NCBI GenBank assembly: GCA_024695285.1
Contig: JAILIM010000030.1
Coordinates: 1 to 14,906 of the forward strand
Source of the DNA: Bacteroidales bacterium
GTDB lineage: Bacteria; Bacteroidota; Bacteroidia; Bacteroidales; UBA932
Reading direction: 5' to 3'
Length of the DNA stretch: 14,906 bases
The stretch's first letter is position 1, and every line of letters begins with the position of its first letter. Made by a program: the position numbers and the translations under genes. Positions 11,927 through 14,906 of the stretch are shown in pieces. The notes under the pieces were generated by a model that ran no database searches, was not told where the DNA came from, and worked only from the letters and a program-made list of their open reading frames with translations.

Positions 11927-14353
11927 TTAATAAGTGTTTTTATAATCTGTGATATTGAATGCTTTGGGGCGGGTCATCGTTTCGGTGTATTTTACGCCGT
12001 TGCGGTCGGTGACTTCTATGGTCACGGTGGAGGTGGCGCTGGAAGCGACGGCCCTGAAGAAATGGGGCCAGGTGTCGGTCATGAAGCTCGGTGTGGTGCT
12101 TGCCGATGCGCTCTTGCAGCGCGGAGCGGACAAGGCCGCGATGTGGAGCGGGTCGTAGGCTGTCACCTGCGCCACGCTCAGCTGCTTGCCGTCTTCGGAA
12201 ATCTTGACGGTCCAGCTGGGGTCGTAGTCCCAGACATTGACCAGGATGGTGTTGGCGGCATAATTCTGCATCGCGGTGGAGAATTTCAGGAAGTCCTTGT
12301 GGCTGCCGCCGAGAGCCGGGGTTATGTATTCCTTGACCTTGTTTATGTCGTAGGCGCGGAACTGGTAGTTGAGGTCGTGGCCGCCGGCCTGGTAGTTCTG
12401 TGTGAAGGACTTGCCGTTGAAACGCCAGATCGCGAAACCGCCGGGAGTGCCGTCCTGGCAGAGGTGGATGTCCTGGGTCAGGTGTCCGGACCACCACCAG
12501 GACGCGCACACCGCACCCTCGTTGTGTTCCGAGAACCTGGCGGAGTGCTTGCGATGGAAGAGCTTGTGGGTGTGGCCGCTGAGGAAGTTGACGTTGTGGG
12601 TGGACACGGCGCTGATGAATGCCGACATGTTGGCTTCACCGGGGGCGTCGGCGCCGTTCATGTAGGTGTTGCTCCAGGACGTGCCGTTGGGATGGGACAC
12701 GGGTGCGTGGGAGGTGATGAACACGGGCGTGGACGGATCGACGTAGGAAAGGTCTTTTGCAAGCCAGGTCATCTGCTCGGCGGTGTAGTTTTTCTTATAG
12801 TCGCCCCGGGCTTCGGAACCAGTACCGACGTCGTTGTAGTCGATGTTGTCCATCACGATGAAATGGATCTTCCCCAGGTTGAAGGAGTAGAACGTGGGGG
12901 CGATTTCGCGGGAGTAGCCGTAGGCCTTGGAGTAGTCGCCGACGCAGTTCATGTCGTTGTCGTGGTTGCCCATGGTGTGGAAGAAGGGCACGTTCAGGAC
13001 GGAGTTCATCGTGGCGACGTACTGGGGGAACTGGTATTTGTTGCTGTACCAGTAGAGGTCCCAGGTCATGTCGCCGAGGGTCAGGATGTAGCACGGGCCG
13101 CTGCTGGCGGCAATAGTGCCGTTGAGGGTCTGGGCCAGCTGTTTGAACTGGGCTATGTCTTCGTTGCGCTTGGCAAGGTGCATGTCGCCGAGCACGAAGA
13201 GGTTGAATTCGTCGTTGTCTACCTTGACCAGCTCGAAATCCTTGCGCTCGGGGGCCGTGGCGGCTTTGTTCGTGGTCTGGTAGAATTTTGGAAGAATGCC
13301 CTGACAGGGGACCATGTAGCCGCCGGGAATGGTGATGAAGACGTATTCCCATTTCTTCTCCGAAGGCAACTGGTAGACGCCGTTGTCGTCGGTCAGGACG
13401 ATTTCCGCGCCGTCGGAGACGGGGACGCCGGGCATGCCCTTGCCCTCGCAGAGGACCCTGCCGTAGACGGTTGCACCCGGTTCGGGCTCGGGCTCGCCGG
13501 CGGTCCATTCGGTCACCCTGGTGTCGATTTCAGTTAATGCGCCGAATACTGAGCGCCTGATGGTCTGGGGGTTGAATGAAGCGAAGGAGCCTTCGAGGAG
13601 GCCGGTGGTCTTGAACGACATTGTGAATCCTTCGCCGAGCATGCCGGGCAGCATGGTCATGTAGTAGGTCTCGCCGGCCTTGAAGGTGCCGCCGGACGGG
13701 GCATTGAGCGTGACTTCATAGACGCCGGAGACGATTCCGGCCATCGCGGGCCTGCCGTCGTCGCCGAAGGAGAAATTCACCTTGCCGGCAAGCGGTTCGC
13801 CCATGTTTCCCCTGAAAGCCACGGACTTGATGTCGCTGCGCGAGACGGTGAACTTCACGCCGCCGCAGAGGTTCCAGAACGGCAGGCTGAGGGTCTTTGA
13901 CTTCGCCATTGCCGGGAAGGCGTTGTCGGAGAAATTGCCGGCCACGGCGGTCTGGGTGGACGGAATCACTGTGGTTATCGTGGTGCCGTCGCAGGAGTTG
14001 TCGGAGGAGTAGGGGTAGATGGCCCAGAAGTCCTTGCCGGAGCCGGTTATCTGGATGGAGCCGGTGATCCTGGCGGTCTCTGCGACTTCGGTGTTGGTCG
14101 AGACCAGTTTGCCGCCTCCGCCGGTGCCGCTGCCGTAGAAAACACTGACTTCTTCGGCGGGATTCCAGAAGACGGAACCGTCGGACTGGATGACGGTGCG
14201 GGTGCCGGGAGCCCCGATGGCCTCGCGCGAAATGGTGAAGGCCAGCTCCTGTTCGGTAACTATTTCATGTTCAGTTATATCCACAAAGCCGCTGCAGGCG
14301 CTTGCCAGAAGCATCGCCGTCGCGGTCAGAACTTGCTTAAGCATTTTTCCCAT
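11927..14353 (-). CDS. Lipoprotein calcineurin-like metallophosphoesterase with fimbrillin-like N-terminal domain
   Basis: An 808-residue exported lipoprotein that probably hydrolyses a phosphomono- or diester outside the cytoplasm. Domains: SPase-II signal with lipid Cys20 (LLASAC), fimbrillin-like beta domain (about 36-284), a MetallophosN-like beta domain (about 292-378, GATVYGRV through TDDNGVYQLP), the catalytic Metallophos domain (about 382-600) and a MetallophosC-like domain (about 615-805, GAVCASWWWSGHL...GTPGGFAIWRFNG). The metal-site motifs are complete: D390 and H392 (GDMH), D428 (GDMTWD), N463-H464-D465 (GNHD), H549 (TSHAP), H594 and H596 (GHTH). The N/Metallophos/C trio is known in Bacteroides; the fimbrillin-like front domain is the addition. 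ATG 14353 is preferred (Met at 14344 is an alternative); the frame open to 14419 precedes the promoter. First gene of the operon. The substrate is not predictable. Confidence 0.93.
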   Translation of the reverse strand: MGKMLKQVLTATAMLLASACSGFVDITEHEIVTEQELAFTISREAIGAPGTRTVIQSDGSVFWNPAEEVSVFYGSGTGGGGKLVSTNTEVAETARITGSIQITGSGKDFWAIYPYSSDNSCDGTTITTVIPSTQTAVAGNFSDNAFPAMAKSKTLSLPFWNLCGGVKFTVSRSDIKSVAFRGNMGEPLAGKVNFSFGDDGRPAMAGIVSGVYEVTLNAPSGGTFKAGETYYMTMLPGMLGEGFTMSFKTTGLLEGSFASFNPQTIRRSVFGALTEIDTRVTEWTAGEPEPEPGATVYGRVLCEGKGMPGVPVSDGAEIVLTDDNGVYQLPSEKKWEYVFITIPGGYMVPCQGILPKFYQTTNKAATAPERKDFELVKVDNDEFNLFVLGDMHLAKRNEDIAQFKQLAQTLNGTIAASSGPCYILTLGDMTWDLYWYSNKYQFPQYVATMNSVLNVPFFHTMGNHDNDMNCVGDYSKAYGYSREIAPTFYSFNLGKIHFIVMDNIDYNDVGTGSEARGDYKKNYTAEQMTWLAKDLSYVDPSTPVFITSHAPVSHPNGTSWSNTYMNGADAPGEANMSAFISAVSTHNVNFLSGHTHKLFHRKHSARFSEHNEGAVCASWWWSGHLTQDIHLCQDGTPGGFAIWRFNGKSFTQNYQAGGHDLNYQFRAYDINKVKEYITPALGGSHKDFLKFSTAMQNYAANTILVNVWDYDPSWTVKISEDGKQLSVAQVTAYDPLHIAALSAPRCKSASASTTPSFMTDTWPHFFRAVASSATSTVTIEVTDRNGVKYTETMTRPKAFNITDYKNTY

Positions 14354-14376
14354 ACGGTGCTTAATCCCACAAGTAG

Positions 14377-14384
14377 CAAATATA
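14377..14384 (-). promoter_or_regulatory. -7 promoter box of the lipoprotein operon
   Basis: The minus strand reads TATATTTG, matching TAnnTTTG, 23 nt upstream of ATG 14353, giving a leader of about 18 nt. No clear TTTG at 19 nt. This box excludes the apparent start at 14419. No second such box is seen before the small ORF or the second lipoprotein. Confidence 0.6.
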
Positions 14385-14405
14385 AGAATTTTTCGATAAA
14401 TTAAT

Positions 14406-14481
14406 AGATTCTTCGGCAAGTATCTACTTGCCTCAGAATGACATGCCGGTCGTTTGTCATTCTGAGCGAAGCGAAGAATCT
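14406..14481. repeat. Complex palindromic repeat element (three-way-junction type)
   Basis: Outer arms AGATTCTTCG (14406-14415) and CGAAGAATCT (14472-14481) are perfect inverted repeats. Inside are two further hairpins: GGCAAGTA-tc-TACTTGCC (14415-14432) and TCAGAATGACA (14433-14443) with TGTCATTCTGA (14455-14465). The right half (14455-14481, TGTCATTCTGAGCGAAGCGA...) is, from memory, a sequence that recurs as a dispersed intergenic repeat in many Bacteroidota and other bacterial genomes. It has no coding capacity; it could be a MITE/REP-like element or serve as a terminator for the transposase gene. Confidence 0.75.
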
Positions 14482-14542
14482 GGAAAAAAAAATTAAAAAA
14501 ATTAATGATTTATTATTCAATAGTTCGTTAGTTTTATAGTTT
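14482..14542. other. A/T-rich spacer, possible end of the insertion sequence
   Basis: Sixty-one bases of very A/T-rich DNA with runs of A and TTA between the palindromic element and the transposase stop. An IS terminal inverted repeat would be expected near here, but without the other end of the element it cannot be recognised. Confidence 0.3.
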
Positions 14543-14906
14543 TTATGCCACGGCGCGAACGCCGTAGAATAAGAGTTCTTTGAAATCAGTGTTATTTAAT
14601 CGCAAGTTCGCATGTTTCGCGGACATTGCAATAAATCTATCCACCATTGCAGCGTTGTGCAGCAGGGTTTTGGTTGAACCGACGGAAAGGTTGTGCCCCT
14701 GTTGCCTGGCATAAGCCCTGGCAACGTTGACGGAAGACAAGGACGCGTTGAACGCAAAGGCAAGGGCCTCCTTATTGCGGGCCTGACAGTGAGTGAGCCC
14801 GGTGAACTGCTTGGCATCGCGGAAGACGAACTCCAACTGGAACCTCGTCCGGTAGATGTCGAAGATATCACGAGCAGACAGAGTCAGATCCGTTGAGAAG
14901 AACACC
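14543..14906 (-). CDS. IS4-family DDE transposase, C-terminal part (5' end off window)
   Basis: The frame is open to the right edge, so only the last 120 or so residues are present. It contains an exact IS4-family signature Y-x2-R-x3-E-x6-K in YRTRFQLEFVFRDAK, where the Glu is the third catalytic DDE residue, followed by GLTHCQARN and the helical tail (FNASLSSVNVAR) usual for this family. The N-terminal part with the first two catalytic Asp residues lies outside the window. The 3' end looks complete, with a TAA at 14543-14545. Whether the element is intact and mobile cannot be judged. It ends facing the start region of the lipoprotein operon, on the same strand, separated by the palindromic repeat. 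Confidence 0.9.
   Translation of the reverse strand, partial: VFFSTDLTLSARDIFDIYRTRFQLEFVFRDAKQFTGLTHCQARNKEALAFAFNASLSSVNVARAYARQQGHNLSVGSTKTLLHNAAMVDRFIAMSAKHANLRLNNTDFKELLFYGVRAVA

Noticed and set aside
12062..13537. Long plus-strand open frame (491 codons) antisense to the phosphoesterase gene
   Set aside because: High GC keeps the antisense frame open. Its translation is low-complexity (V, G, A, H rich) with no motif, while the opposite strand encodes a complete metallophosphoesterase.
1..14906. CRISPR array, tRNA or rRNA genes, or a defence island
   Set aside because: No regularly spaced direct repeats, no cloverleaf or rRNA-like segment, and no nuclease, helicase, toxin or restriction-type gene recognised.

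Overview
The window looks like chromosomal DNA of a GC-rich member of the Bacteroidota, probably order Bacteroidales. Three things point there. Several promoters match the Bacteroidales -7 consensus TAnnTTTG, one with a TTTG -33 box at 19-nt spacing. Two SPase-II lipoproteins carry fimbrillin-like N-terminal domains, one joined to a MetallophosN/Metallophos/MetallophosC-type phosphoesterase. A TPR-type sensor kinase and a TM2-domain protein are also typical. I cannot resolve the genus. Nearly all genes are on the minus strand; only the uracil/xanthine permease is on the plus strand.

Left part (1-4157). A hybrid-looking periplasmic-sensor histidine kinase runs off the left edge and is broken by an in-frame TAG at codon 35. 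Upstream of it lie miaA, of an unusually short type without the usual tRNA-binding insertion, and nth (endonuclease III); these two overlap by 14 bp. nth is divergent from a uraA-like permease, and their promoters overlap in 56 bp.

Middle part (4147-7207). Five minus-strand genes form a very tight, overlapping operon (order of transcription: TM2-domain protein, LolA-like protein, YidD-like protein, two related TPR/membrane proteins). All five begin with a signal peptide, and three share a glycine-rich membrane motif of the form GxGxxYxG. This is the best candidate here for an uncharacterised cell-envelope system.

Next (7269-9274) comes a two-gene unit, rhaD (rhamnulose-1-phosphate aldolase) and a flavodiiron protein, coupled by an ATGA overlap, with an operator-like inverted repeat abutting the rhaD -7 box. 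A 230-bp gap holds a terminator and a second large palindrome.

Right part (9505-14353). A lipoprotein operon: a calcineurin-like phosphoesterase with a fimbrillin-like N-terminal domain, a 42-residue small ORF, and a second lipoprotein whose N-terminal domain is clearly related to the first but which carries a different, unrecognised cysteine-containing C-terminal part. A complex palindromic repeat (14406-14481) separates this operon from the end of an IS4-family transposase gene that runs off the right edge. No rRNA, tRNA or CRISPR array was seen.
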